Shown: positions 46,587 through 61,285 of the stretch, one piece after another
Layout of the letters: each line of letters opens with the position of its first letter
How positions within the stretch are numbered: the stretch's first letter is position 1
From: Pyrenopolyporus hunteri
Lineage: Eukaryota; Ascomycota; Sordariomycetes; Xylariales; Hypoxylaceae
DNA: 64,000 bases
Direction of reading: 5' to 3'
NCBI GenBank assembly: GCA_902806595.1
Contig: CADCXC010000014.1
Coordinates: 1,054,001-1,118,000 of the forward strand
Position numbers and translations under genes: made by a program
The notes under the pieces: model-generated
Seen by the model: the letters and a program-made list of their open reading frames with translations, nothing else
Database searches by the model: none
Told to the model about the DNA's origin: nothing

Positions 46587-49500
46587 ATAAAATTTATTTA
46601 ATTTTTAATTATAAATAAATATAATTAATTTAATAAATTCGACGATATTAATAAAATTCGATAAAAATAATTATATATTTAAATCGTTAATTATATAATT
46701 AATAATTTTATTAATAAATATTTTTCGAATTTTCGTTAAAATTTAAATAATATAATCGAATATATCGATATTTTTTTTTATTTTAAATTGTTTATAATCG
46801 TCGTTAATAAATAAACGAAAAACGTATAATATAAATCGAAAAAAAAAATAATTTTTCGTTAAATTTTAATTAAAAACTTTTATTTAATTTTAATTAAAAT
46901 TTAACTTATTATTAATAAAATTAAAAGTTTTTATATAATTAATAAATTTATTTTTTCGTTTAAAAATATCGATAATTTAATTTTAAAAATAAATATAATA
47001 TTATATTTAAAAATAAATATTTTTTAATAAGTTAATTTTTTCCTAAATTAATCTTTTAAAAAAAAATCGAATAAAAAATATAATAAACTTTTAAATATTA
47101 TTAATTCAATAATATTTAAATAATATCGATAAAATAAAAAATTTAAACTTTTATGATTATATATTAAATATTAACGATTAAAATAATAATTATTTAACGT
47201 TAATAAAAGTTATATATAATTATAAAAATTAAATTTACTTACCTATACGTATATTTAAATATATAAAACGATACGTTTTAATTTTTTCATTAAAATTAAC
47301 GTAATTAATAAACGATATTTTTTTAAAAAAATACATTAAATAATAAATTTTTATTATATTATTAAAAAAAATAAAATAATGGAAATAAAATTATTTAAAA
47401 AAAATAAAATATTATAAATATATTATTTTATAATTTTATATAAATTTTATTTAATTTTAACGTTATATATTATAAAAATAATTCGAATATATAAATATAT
47501 AATAATTTAAAAATAAATTAATAAAATTTTCGAATCGTATTTTAAATAATAACGAAACGTAATAATTTTTAAAATAATATATTTATATTAATTATTTTTA
47601 AATTAACCTATATTTTAAATACGAATATTAATAAAAAATAAGTTTTAAAAAAAATTATATTTATTAATTCGTATTATATTTTAATAAAATTTAATCGAAG
47701 TTTTAATTATTTATTATATAATATAAATAATATTTATTAAATAAAAGTATTCGTATTTTATATATATAACTCGAACATATATATAAATTTATAAAAAAAA
47801 ACGTATATAAAAAAAATTAATTTTAAAAAAAAAATAAAAAAAAAAAAAAAGTTTTATTTTATCCGTATATCACGTAACGCTTTTATAACTATTTTATCAC
47901 CTAAAAATATTTAACGTTAATTTTATTAAATTTTAATATTTTTTATATTATTAATTCTTTTTTAATTTTATATTTTTTATACGATAATTAAGTTAAAAAA
48001 CATATTATAATTATAAAATTTAACTTTATAATCGAAAAATTTTTTACTTAATTAATTTATTTATAAAAATATTTAATTCGACTTAATAATAAATCTTTTT
48101 TTATTATAAACGATCTTAATTTTTTATTTTTATTAATCGATATATATTTTATACTTCGAAAAAAGTTTTTTATTATTTAAATATTTTTTTAATATAATAA
48201 TTAAGTTTTTTTCAAACTTCGAAAATTAATTAATACGTTAATTATATACGTTTTAAACTTATAAAAAACATTAATTTTTACGAAAAATTTTTAACGAAAA
48301 TATTCGTTTCGCAAAAATAAAATATATCTTTAATAAAATATATATTTTATAAAAAAATTTTAATAAATATTACGGTAAAAATTTTTTATTATTTTCGACT
48401 TTATATAAATGTATTATAAAAGTAATTTAATATTTATTTAATATTTAATATTTACGTTTTATTAAATAATAACGTTCGAAAACTCGACGTAATTAAAATC
48501 AATTTCGTTTTTTTATATTTTTTCGTTATTTTTAAACTTTATATAATATAAAATATAATTTCGAAATAATATTAAAGTATTTTATTTAAATTTATTTTTA
48601 AAATTAAATATTTTTTTTTTTTATATATTCGATAAATTAATAATTAATAAAAACACATTAAATAATTATCGATTAAAATAAACGATCAAATAAATTAACG
48701 TTAAAAATAATTTTTAAAATATTTAATTAATATTAATAAATATTTAAATAATAACCGTTATTTATTTTATTTTAAAAAAACGATTTAACGTTTATTATAT
48801 ATACGATAAAAATACATAAATCGTAATATTTAATAAATAAAACATCTTTTAATTAATATTTAATTTTAAAGTAAAATCGATTATCGACTTTATTATAAAT
48901 AAAAAATATATTTAAATATACTTTTCGAAAATAAATATAATATCGAAAAAAGAAGTAATTTAAAAAATTACTACATTTACCTTTTAAATTTATTTTATAA
49001 TTAAAATAATAATATTTAATTTAATTAATATTAATTTCTTTCGATAATTTTTATTAATTTATAATTTTTTATATAATAAAATTAAATTTAACGTTACGAA
49101 TATATAACGTTTAATTAATTTAATTTAATAAACGATAAATATGTATTTTCGTAAATAAATTTTTTTTAACTTAAAAAATAAATTTAATTTACGATATAAT
49201 TAATAAAAAAAATTTTTATAATCTCGAATATATGGTATAAATCAAACGGAAGTACGAAATTTAATAATTTTTTTAAATTTTAAATACGATTTATATTATT
49301 TTTATTATTCGAAAATAATAAAAATAAATTTAATATTCGAATTATTTTTAATAATAAAAATAATATAAAATTATATTTTATTATTTTCGTTAATAAAATA
49401 TAAATTAATTTAACGACTTTAAAAAAATTAACTTTCGATTTTTAATAAATTAAAATAAAAAAAAAAAAATTTATTAACTATATATTTATATTTAATTTAT

Positions 49501-51334
49501 CGATTTTGTTTCGACCGTTTGTATTTATTTTTATCTTCGATCTTATTTTATAATTATATAAATTTAACGTTATTAACGTATTATTTATTACTATTTAATT
49601 AAATATATCGAAATTTACCATTTTAATTAAATTTTTAAAAATTTAATTTTTTATTTTTTCGCCTTTTTAATTAATATATTTATTTTATAACTCGACATTT
49701 TATAAAACGAATTATTAAAAAAATTAATTATTAACGATAATTTCGTATTTAATAATAATATTAAATATAAAAAAACGACGCGATATTAATTAATATAATA
49801 TAACGTTAATATTTTTCGAATAATCGATGTTTATAATAATAAAAAATAAAAATTTAATTAAGGTAATTTAAAAACGTTTATTTAAGGAAACTTTTATATA
49901 AAGCACGTTTTTAATCTTAAAAACGAAGATTTAATTTTACGTTTAAAGCGTAACGTTATTTTATAAATTATTTTATAAATATATTATCGAAATATTATTT
50001 TAAAATAAATTTTTATTTATATTATTATTTTTTTAAAAATAAATTTATTTTCGTATTTTAATTTTTTTTAATAAAAATTTTAATTTTATTATTTATTTAA
50101 TATATAAAAAACGATATCGAAAATATAATTAATATATACGATAATTAATACATCGAAAAAATATAACCGTTAAATTTTTTTATTATTTCGATTTTAATAA
50201 TAATTTTTTTAAAAATTTTAAAAAGCGATGGTAATAATAAACGATTAATTTAAACGCGGTTTTATAATTATACTTTGTTTTATTTTAATTATTAATAGAT
50301 TTTTATTAATTAAATACGAAAAAACTTTTAAATTTTAAAATTTTTATTCGTTAAAAAAACGTATATTATAATAAATATATTTAAATAATAATATAATAAA
50401 ATATAAATACGTTAATTACGATTAAAATAATTAAGATTTTTTAACTTCGAAAATAAAATTAAAATTATTCGAAATTTATAATATATAAAAAATAGATATG
50501 TAAAATTAACGTAAAAAAAATTACTTCGAATAAAATATTAATAATAAAATATATAACGTAAACGTAATATAAATAATAATATTATTAATTATAATAATTA
50601 ATTAGTTATTATAATATCGTTATTACGTAAAATACTTTTATTTAATATATAATAAATAACGAAATTAAATATTTTAATTAAATAAATAAAAATAATTATA
50701 TTAAAAATAACTATTAACGTTTAATTATAATTATAAAAATAATTAAACTTTCTTTTATAATAACTTTAATAATTACATCCATTAATATTTATTATATATA
50801 TATTTAATATATAAATAAAAAACGTAATTTAAATAGTAAATTTAATAATAAAATAATAAAAAAATACGTTAAATATTTAAATAAATACTTAAATAAATTA
50901 TTAAAAATAATCGAACGTTAAATTATATAAAAAATTTACTTTAATTTTAAATTATTATAAATTCGAATTTTAAAAAATTACTTAAATAAATAAATATTTA
51001 TTTAAATAATTATTTATTTTTTTATTTAAATATTTATTTATTTAATAAATATATATTTTACGTTAATATTATAAAAAAAAAAAAATAAAAATTAAGTCGT
51101 AACTTTTAAAATAATAAAACTTATAAAAAAAAACAACGAAATTATCCCTATAAATTATTTTTATATAAACGAAATATATATTATAAATTTCCGTTTTTAT
51201 TTTCGTAATATTTTTATAATTATTTTAATAATTTTTATAAATATCGTATTAATTAATAATTTACATCGTTTTAAAATATTCGTTAATGTAAATTTAATAA
51301 TTTCGATTATATTTTATTTAATATTAAATATATT

Positions 51335-51506
51335 ATAATTTAATACGATGGGTTTAACTTTATTAAATAACCGGTATTAAAGTTTTAATTAAATACGCCG
51401 TTAAAATTTATATATAAAACTGCGATTTTTCGAATTACGATTTAATTTTTTTTTTTTTTTATAATATTAATAAAATTTAATTATTAATTTTTTATATTAC
51501 GCGTCG
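51335..51506 (-). repeat. Inverted arm, pair B (left)
   Basis: Outer part TTTATTAAATAACCGGTATT, then TATATATAAAACTGCGATTT, a T run of about 15, ATAATATTAATAAAATTTAA, and an inner end ATATTACGCG. Inverted match of 52391-52566. Confidence 0.75.
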
Positions 51507-52390
51507 TATTAAAATAATAATAAATTTATAATATGATTTAATTAATTTTATAATAAATTAATTTTAAATTTATAATATTTTATAAAAAATAAACGATATA
51601 TTATATACGATAAACGATATATATACGTATTATTTTTTATTTAATAATTTTATAATTATTTTAATAATTTTAATTATAATAATCGCATTAATTTATTATT
51701 TATATAATTTTAAAATTTATTTAAATATAAATTTAATAATATTAATTACACCTTATTAAAATTTTTATAATATCGTTTATTTTATTATTCGAATTAATTA
51801 AATTTATTTTAAAAAAAATTATATAATTAACTTTATTATTTAAAACGATATTATTAACTTATAATAACATTTAATTTCATTTAAATTTTATTTTTTAAAA
51901 TAATTTAACTTTTATAATTTTTTAACTTTATAATTATTATTTCGATATTATATATTTTTATTATAAATTTAAAACTAACTTTTATATTATTTATACCGTT
52001 TTTTATTAATTTTTTTAATTTCGATTTCGATTAAAACGATTTAAATAAAAATTTTATCGATAAAAATACGTTATTTTTCGTCGAAATTTATTATTTTAAA
52101 TATTTTAATATATATTTAATATTATTACGATTTTTTATTTTAAATAATAAAAGTATCGATTTTAATTTCGTTTATTATATTTATTATATTATTATTAAAA
52201 ACGTTTAATTAAATATATATTAATCGAATTCAAATAATAAATTTAAAACTTTTTTAATTATATTTAAAAATTTTATTACTATAATTTTTTTTTTACGATT
52301 TAATAACGATATTTTTCGAGTTAAAATATATTATTTTTATATTTAAATAAAATTTAAATATAAATTTACTTTATTTTATTAATTATTTAA

Positions 52391-52566
52391 TATAACGCGT
52401 AATATTAAAAATTAAAAATTAAATTTCGTTAATATTATAAAAAAAAAAAAAAAAATTAAATTACGATTCGAAAAACCGTGGTTTTATATATAAATTCCGA
52501 CGACGTAATCGGTCGAAGCTTCGATATTAATTATTTAATAAGTTAAGTTAATCGCATCGAATTATA
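52391..52566 (+). repeat. Inverted arm, pair B (right)
   Basis: Inner end AACGCGTAATATTAAAAATT, TTAATATTATA, an A run of about 17, TTAAATTACGATTCG, TTTTATATATAAATTCC, and outer CGATATTAATTATTTAATA. With the left arm it encloses about 880 bp without a recognisable ORF. Confidence 0.75.
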
Positions 52567-55500
52567 ATATAATTTTAATATTAATATTATTTTAAAATTT
52601 TATTTAATCGTTTTAACTTTTAATTATTAAATATTTTTTTACGATAATTTACCGTATCTATAACAAACCCTTCGAATTTATAATATACTTTTTTATAAAC
52701 TTTATATTTTATCGAAAAAAAATAACGAAACCGTTTATATTTACGATAAATATTATAAGATTTTTTCGTTTTATTACAATTTTAAATAAATATATATTAT
52801 ATTTAAAATTACCGACATTTAATTTATTAATAATATAATAAACCGTTATTTAAAAAACTTAATAATACATTCGAAAATTAACGAATTAAATAATACATTT
52901 TTTTTTATATTAATATTTATACAATAATCGATAAAAAAAAATTAACCTTTTTTTTTAAATTCGAAAAAAAACGATATATATTAATAATACATATATTTTA
53001 TTTACGATTTCGATATATTTTCGAATAAAAATTTTTATATTATAACCGTAAATATTAAATTTTATATAATTTTAACCGTTAATTTTTTTTCGTACGATTC
53101 GTTTAATTTATTTTTAATATTTCGATATTACGTATATTCGAATCGAACGTCGAATCGATTAATATTTTTATTCGTTAAATTAAAAACGTCGAAAAAATAT
53201 TTATTATTTTTACGTAATTTATTCGATTAATATTTACGATTTTTTTTATATTCGTTATTTATATTCGAAATAAATCGAACGATTTTTGAAATAATAAACG
53301 CTTTTAATTTATATAAAATTAAACGTTTCGAAAATATTTTTTCGTTTTTTAAAAACGAATAATATATTTTAATAACGACGATAATATACATTCGTAAAAT
53401 ATTAATAATAACGAAAAAAAATATTATAAAAATTGAAAATTTCATCGTTAAAATATTTTAAACGACGATTTAACATTTAATTTATCGTTGTTTTCGAGAT
53501 TTATTAATAATAATAATTATAATAATCGTATAAAAAAAACGAAAATTAAAACGAAAATTTTTTTCGATTATAAAACTTTTTTTATAAAAAAAACCGTTTT
53601 TTTAAAATATAAAAATTAATATTAAATATAATATTAATTAAATTTATAAAATAATAAATAAAATATACGAAACGAATTAATATATTTTCGTATTAATAAT
53701 ATTAATATAAAAATTTTTAAATAATTTTATTCGAATAAAAATATAACCCCGTTATTTATATTTTAATAATTAAAAAAAACCTTAATATTATTATATTTTA
53801 TATATTATTAATAATTTTTTTTACGTCGTTATTATTTTTTATTTTTTTTTTTTAACTTTAATTTTTTTAATAATTTTAATTTATATCGTCGAATAAATCG
53901 TTTAAATCATTTAAATAAAATACGTTATTATTTTAAAATTTCGATAATAATTTGCGTACGAATCGAAATTTAATTATTCGATATTTTTTAATTATATAAT
54001 TTATATTAAAAAATATATCGTTTTATTATATCGTTATCGTTAAAATTATATTTAATAGTTATTTAACGTTAATTTAAATTTTTTTAAAAAAATTTATTTC
54101 GAAATTTTTTATAATCGATAATTATTTATTATATATTTTTTAAATAATTTTAAAGGATTTATTACGTTAAATTTTTCGTTAATATTAATTAAATAAAATT
54201 TACATATAAAAATATATAAAAAGATACGGTTATATAAATAAAATTATTATTAACGTCATTATTTTTTATTAATTAATTTATATTTAAATTTTATAAAAGT
54301 TATTATATCGAAAAATTAAAAACTTTATTTAACTTTATTTTATTTATATTTTTCGTAATATATTATATAATAAAAATAACTTTTATTTATTTTTTTTTTA
54401 TATTTATAATTTTTATAAATATTTACGTAATTTATTAAATTATAAAATAACTTTAATATTAATTTATCGATTGTAATATATACTTTTATAATATTTAAAA
54501 ATTTAATCGTTTAAATTTATTTTATAAATTTATATATTTAAAAAAATAAATTTAATAATACGTATATTTAAAAACGTAAATTTAATAACGTAAATTTAAA
54601 AAAATAAATATATATTTAATTTTCCTCGAAAAATTTATATTTTAAAAATCGAAAAATAAATTTCGAAAAAATTTTAACGTCGTTATATTTAAAAAAAATA
54701 TAATAATTTTCGTTAATAAAACTTTTATCGTTATTATTATAAAACATTACGAAAAATAATAAATTTAAAATTCGATTAATTATAAAAGACGTATAAATAT
54801 TAATTTTATTAAAATTTTATAAATTATTTAAAGGATTAAATTTATTAAAATAATCGTTTAAATTATTTTCGAATTTTTCCTCGAAATTATAATTATTAAA
54901 TTCGAAATTTGATTTAAAGTTATCGTCGTTATTTGATTTTATATATTTATTATCGTAAAAATCGTAATTAATATAATTATAATTAATATTAATTTAATTA
55001 TAATAACGTCGTTATTTAATGGTAAAAAAATTTAATTTTTTTATATTAATAACTTTAATATTTAATTCGTTAAATTTAATCGAAAGAAAATTTTAAATAA
55101 CTTTTTTTAAATTTTTATTAATATTAATAAAATTGATAAAAAACACGTCGTTTTTTTCGACATTATTAAATATAATAAAAGTATATTTATTATAAAAATT
55201 TTAAGTTAATTTAATAAATAAATATTTTATAAATATTCGAAAAATTGATATTAAAAAGATATTATAATAATATATAAACGTTTTTATATCGAAATTATTA
55301 AATTTATTTAAAAGATTTAATACGTATATATATAAACGATAGTAATTGTTTACGTTTTTATTAAATTTCGAAAAAATTATAAAAGCGTTATAATCGAAAA
55401 AATGGTAGATATTGTTACGAAAATATATTTTATTATTATTAAAAATATATATAACATTAATTTTATAAGTTAAAAAAAATTTTCGTATATTATTTTTTTT

Positions 55501-58500
55501 TATTTAAATGTTTATATTTTTAAAAATAATATAGTTATTTTAAATATATGTAAAGTATAGTATAATAATATAAAATATTCGATTAAAATCGTACGCGAAA
55601 AAATTCGTTAAAAGATTTATTTAAAACGGAAATATCTTTTGTTATAACTTAGAAAAAATAAAAGGAAATATTTATTTTATAAAATTCGAAATAATAAAAT
55701 ATAAGTTATTTAATAAATTAATTAATATAAAAATATATATTAAAAATACGTATATAATTTATTATTATTATAATCGAAATAATAGAAATAATATCGATTT
55801 AATAGTAAAATATAATCGATAAAAATAACGTAAATAATTATAAAATTAAAAAATTAAAATAGAAATAAACCTTTTAAATTAAAGTTTAAATTTTTATTAT
55901 TTTTATATATATTATTAATAACGATATAATAAATATAATAAATTAAATTATAATATACGCCGTAAATTTCGATAAAATTTCGATTAAAAATTTAAAAAAA
56001 TAATATCGAAATTGGCGTTTTATAATTAAAATAATAAATAATAATTTAATATTTTAATTTATTACGATAAATTTTATTAAAAAAAAGAATATATTAAATA
56101 AAAAACTCGAAATTTATTTTATTATTAATATAATAAATACGATATAATATTAAAATATTAGATATAAAATAAATATAATATCGATATTAAAGATTTAATA
56201 TTAAAAAAAAACGAAAAAAAAAAATATAAAAAAAATAACATTTAATAAAAATTAAATATTTAATTTTTATTAATTTATTTATGTTTTCGTGTATTTAACT
56301 TATTTAATTAAATAAAAATATGAGAAAAAAATAAAAAATAATTTAATCGATTATTTATACGTATTAAGGTTAAATTTATACATATTTATTATTACGTAAA
56401 ACGATAAAATTATTTTTATTATTATTATTATTATAATTATTATTATAAATTATATATTTTTATAATTAAAAGTTTATAATTATAATTTATAAATTATAAC
56501 GTAATTAATTTTTTTACGAGAAAAAACTTTCGAAATAAAAATTTAAAAATATTTTAAATATAATTTATAATTAAAAAAAACGAATTAAAATTAAATTATT
56601 TTTAAAATTACGATTAAATTTACTTCGATATTTATTATTTTTACGGCGTCGAATTACGATATTTTTATTTTTACCTTTACTTTTATTTTTACTTTAAGTA
56701 AAGTTAATATTATTCGTTTTTATATTTTTTTTATTTTTAAAATTTTTTATATTTTCCATCGATAACGATAAATTTAATTTAGGTTAAATATTTTAATTTA
56801 AATTTAAATATTTATTTAAATTAATATAATTAAATAATCGAAATAATAATTTTAAATATTTCGATAAATAATTATATTTATTATAATTAAGCGATCGAAA
56901 TAATATTATCGAATTTCGACCTTTAAATAAACGATTATTTTTAAATATATTAAATTATATATTTTCGTAAAGTTTTTTTTCGAAATATTTATTGACATTA
57001 TAAAAACCGGAATTGTTAAAATTAAAAGTATTGGATATATTATTTTTAATAATAATAATTTTATTTTTAATAATTTTATTTAAATTAAAATTATTATTAA
57101 ACGATTAAAAAAATATTTTTAAATTTTTAAATAAATTATTATAAAATTTAACGTTAAGATATTTATTATAAAATATATTAATATCGATTTTTATTTTATT
57201 TGCGTTATGTTTATTATTTATAAAAGTACGGGTTTTACGAATTTCGATTCGAAGTTTATAATCGGTGTTTTTAATAATTTAATTCTTCGTTTATAACCCT
57301 TTTTTAAAATAAATAAAAATAAAAAATAAATTAAAATTTTTTTTTTAACGGCGGTATTAATTTAAAATAATACGATAAAATCGTTAAAAATAAATTATAT
57401 GAAATAAACGAAAAAATATTCGATGAAAATCTTATTAACGGGTAAATATTATAGATTATAATATAAATTAATTATTTTTAAATTTACTTTTTTTTTGTTT
57501 AATAAAAGTTAAAATATATGGGTAATTAATGTAAATAAATAACGTTTAATACGTTTAAAAATAAAAGTAAAATAATTTTAATTTAAGAAATAATAAATAT
57601 TTTAACGAATAAATAAAAAATTCATCGACGTATTAAAAAAATTATTTCGTTTTAATTTAATATTATTAATATATTTACGTATTATATTTTAATTAAATTA
57701 ATTTTTTATTATTAAAAAAACGATATAATTTAAATAAAACTCGATAAATATTTCAATAATATAATAAATTTCGATAAAAAATTATCGGAAAAATTTTCGA
57801 AAAAATTTTAATTATAACTAATTTCGTTCGAATTTAAACGGTTTTAAACGACGGTGCGATTATTTTATACGCGAACGGTTCGATCGTAAACGAATTATCG
57901 AATGTATTTATCGACGTAATCGAATAAAAAAATTTTTATTTTTATTATCTTTATTTTTATCGTTATCGTTATTATTTTTTTCGCGATTATTTATAAAGGT
58001 TTATTAAAGTAATAATAATTCGATAAAAAAACATTAATAATCGAAATTTAAATATATAAAATAACGATTTAAATATTTTTTATTAATAATTAAATATTTA
58101 ATATATTTAATAATCGTAAATATTATTTATAATTATTATTATTATAATTTAAAACGTAAAAAAAATAATAATTTCCTCGTAAAATATCGTTTAAAAGTAC
58201 GATAATAAAAATTAAATTTATAACTTCGAAAAAAAAAATATATAATTAATTACTTTATTTTACTTCGTTCGAAAATTAAACGTTTCTAACTATTATATAT
58301 AAAACGTAATACGTAATTATATAATCGATACTATTATTATTAAAAATATTAAAAATAAATAATAATTTTAAATTAAAATAACTTAAATAATAAAAATCGA
58401 TAACGCGTTATAATTTATTACGTAAATAATTTAAAAAAAACGTTATAATTTAAAAATAATAAATTTTTAATATAATTATTATATAAATATATATATAAAA

Positions 58501-59227
58501 TTATTTAACGTTATAAAAATTAATATAAAAAATAATAATAATTATTTATTTATTTATTTATTTAAATGTATACGATATAATATTAAAATTATATAAAATA
58601 TATAATTTCTTAATATCGAAAAAATACGTATAATTTTTTTTTATATAAATATATATAAATATCGAATGTGTTAATATATTAAAAACTTATTAAATAAATA
58701 TAAAATTACTTCGTTATAAAAAGTTAAAAAATTATAATTATAAAACTAATTAAATTAATAATTAAAAGAAAAATATCATATATAAAAAATGGATGAATAA
58801 ATGTTATAATAACGTTTTTTTCGAAACGTATTATATATATAATTTACCACCCAAAATTTATAATTTTTATATTATTTATTTAAGTTTTTTAAATTAATTA
58901 TTAACTATTAATTATTAATTATTAACTCGGTTTTTTAATTAAATATTTATAATATTTTTATTTATTAACATTTATTTTAATTAACTTTTATAATAAAAAA
59001 TTATAACGTTACGAAAAATAATAAACGTAAATATAATTTTTATTTCGAATTTTTTTTCGAAATAAATATTAAATTTCGATCGATTATATTAATAACGAAT
59101 AATAAAACAAATAATTTAAATATCATTATATATTAATTTATATAAAATAATATATTTTAATATTTTAATTTTTTAACGTTTTTTTTTTTAAAATAAAGTT
59201 TTATTTTATTAATTAATAATATTAAAC

Positions 59228-59410
59228 AATACTTTTACCCGAAATTATATTATTTTTATTAAAATTATATTTTTTTAAATTTTACATAATATATAATATA
59301 TAAAATAATTCGAGTATTTTTACTCGAAATTATATTACTTTTAATTAATATATATTTTCTTAATTTTATATTATATAATACGACATTTTTACTCGTAACT
59401 TTATTACTTT
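59228..59410 (+). repeat. Three imperfect copies of a TTTTTACTCGAAATTATATTA motif region
   Basis: TTTTACCCGAAATTATATTA at about 59234, TTTTTACTCGAAATTATATT at about 59317 and TTTTTACTCGTAACTTTATT at about 59386. Spacing is uneven (about 83 and 69 bp), so this is a degenerate array. Confidence 0.45.
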
Positions 59411-60071
59411 TTTTAATTAATTTATTATATTTTAAATATTATATAAAATTTTTTTTTACTTTAATTTATATATATTTTTTTATTTTTATATTTTATTTAT
59501 TTTATTTTTACATTATTATATTACATATATTAATTATATTAATAAATACTTTATAAATTTAAACTTTATTTATTTTAAATTTTACATATATTTATTTAAT
59601 TTAAAAAATTACTTAACTTATTTACGTATATTATTTATTTTATATTTATATTATTATATTATATATATTAAATATATTAAAATATACGTAAATATAATAT
59701 ATACCTTTAAACATTAAAATAAAATTATAATAAAACGCGTCGAATTTATTTTTTATATTTTAATTTTTTTTTACATTTTCCCTTATTTTATCATTTATTT
59801 AAATAATTATTTTTATATATAACTTAAATAATTAACATTAAAATAAAAAATATTAACTTCGACTTTATAAAATAATTTAACCTATAATTTAATTTTCTTA
59901 TTATAACGTAATTTATAATTTCGTTTAATAATAAAATTTTAAAAATAATAAATATATCGACCGTATAATAAAACTAATAAATTTTAAACATATTATAATA
60001 AATATAAAGTAATATAAATATTTTTATTTATAAATTTATATTAATACACGTAAAAAAAATATTATTAATAT

Positions 60072-60205
60072 TAATACGCGTTTTAATTATATTAATATGC
60101 GTTTTAATTATATAAACGTGCGTTTTAATTAAATAAACGCGCGTTTTAATTATATAAACGCGTACATTAATTATATAAATACGTATATTATTAATCTTAA
60201 TACGC
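60072..60205 (+). repeat. 21-bp tandem repeat, about 6 copies
   Basis: Units of the form AAYGCGCGTTTTAATTATAT follow one another every 21 bp, decaying toward the right end (ACGTATATTATTAATC). The CG-rich start of the unit is the part resistant to RIP. Confidence 0.7.
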
Positions 60206-60707
60206 GGATAAATATTCGATTCGATATTTTTAATATTTATTTTAAAGTTCGATTTAAAACATCGTAAATAATTTTTATCCCCTTTTTTATACTCGATTAT
60301 TTAAATGTTTAAATATTAATTAATACTTTATTATAAAAAATATAATACTTTCGCGTAATTTATTAATAATTATACCATAAATTTAAATGTTAAACTAAAA
60401 CTACTTCGATTTATAAAAATTAATACTTTTATTTATTAATTAAAAAATAAATTAATAAATAATTTTCGAATATTATTTAATAAAAACTTAATTAATTTAA
60501 ATATATAATTATATTTATTTTTAATAATTATCGATTTAAATTAAATTCTATCGATTTTAAATATAAATTCCTTTAAAATAACGCCGATAAAATTATAAAA
60601 AATTTTTATAATAATTAAATTAATAAATATATATTTATTTTAATTATTAAAAATTATATAAACGTAAAAAAAAATTATTATTATAAAGGATTTTTAAAAT
60701 AAAACTA

Positions 60708-60820
60708 CATTAAATAAATAATCGACTTTATAACGTTATAATAAATATATATAAAATTTATACCTTTTCGAATTATAATTAAATTTTTTTTTTTTTTTTA
60801 TAATATTAACATATTTTATC
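60708..60820 (-). repeat. Inverted arm, pair C (left)
   Basis: TTAAATAAATAATCGACTTT, ATATATATAAAATTTATA, CGAATTATAATTAAA, a T run of about 16, then ATAATATTAACAT. Inverted match of 61140-61285 and shortened relative to pairs A and B. Confidence 0.6.
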
Positions 60821-61139
60821 CCTTTCGTTTTTATTTAATTTTTTAACTCGTAATAAAATATATTTTATAAATATATAAACTTTTTAAAATTATTTTTATA
60901 ATAATAAATAATCTTTTATTATAAACGTATTAATTTTTTTTATAATCGTATTAACGTTTTAATATTACGTAATAAAACTTAATAAATACGTTATAATTAA
61001 TATAAGTATAAAAAAATATATTTACGATATAAAATTATTTATTATTATAAAAATATTTATTATAAAATATAAATTTTATAATTTAATATATTTATAATAA
61101 ATTAATAATATTAAATAAATATTACGATAATAATAAAAC

Positions 61140-61285
61140 ACGTAATACGATAAATTAAAATTAAATTTTATTAATATTAAAAAAAAAAAAAAAAAACTTA
61201 AACCGCGATTTTATATAAATACGTTAAAAATAAAATCGATTAACGTTTCGATATAAATAAATTAAATTAATATTATTACGTTTAA
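61140..61285 (+). repeat. Inverted arm, pair C (right)
   Basis: ACGTAATACGATAAATTAAA, TTTTATTAATATTA, an A run of about 18, CTTAAACCGCGATTTTATAT, then TCGATTAACGTTTCGATAT. Same motif order as 17310 and 52391. Confidence 0.65.

Noticed and set aside
53227..53445. 72-codon minus-strand ORF in AT block 2
   Set aside because: Ile/Phe/Tyr/Lys-rich reading typical of AT-only DNA; no motif.
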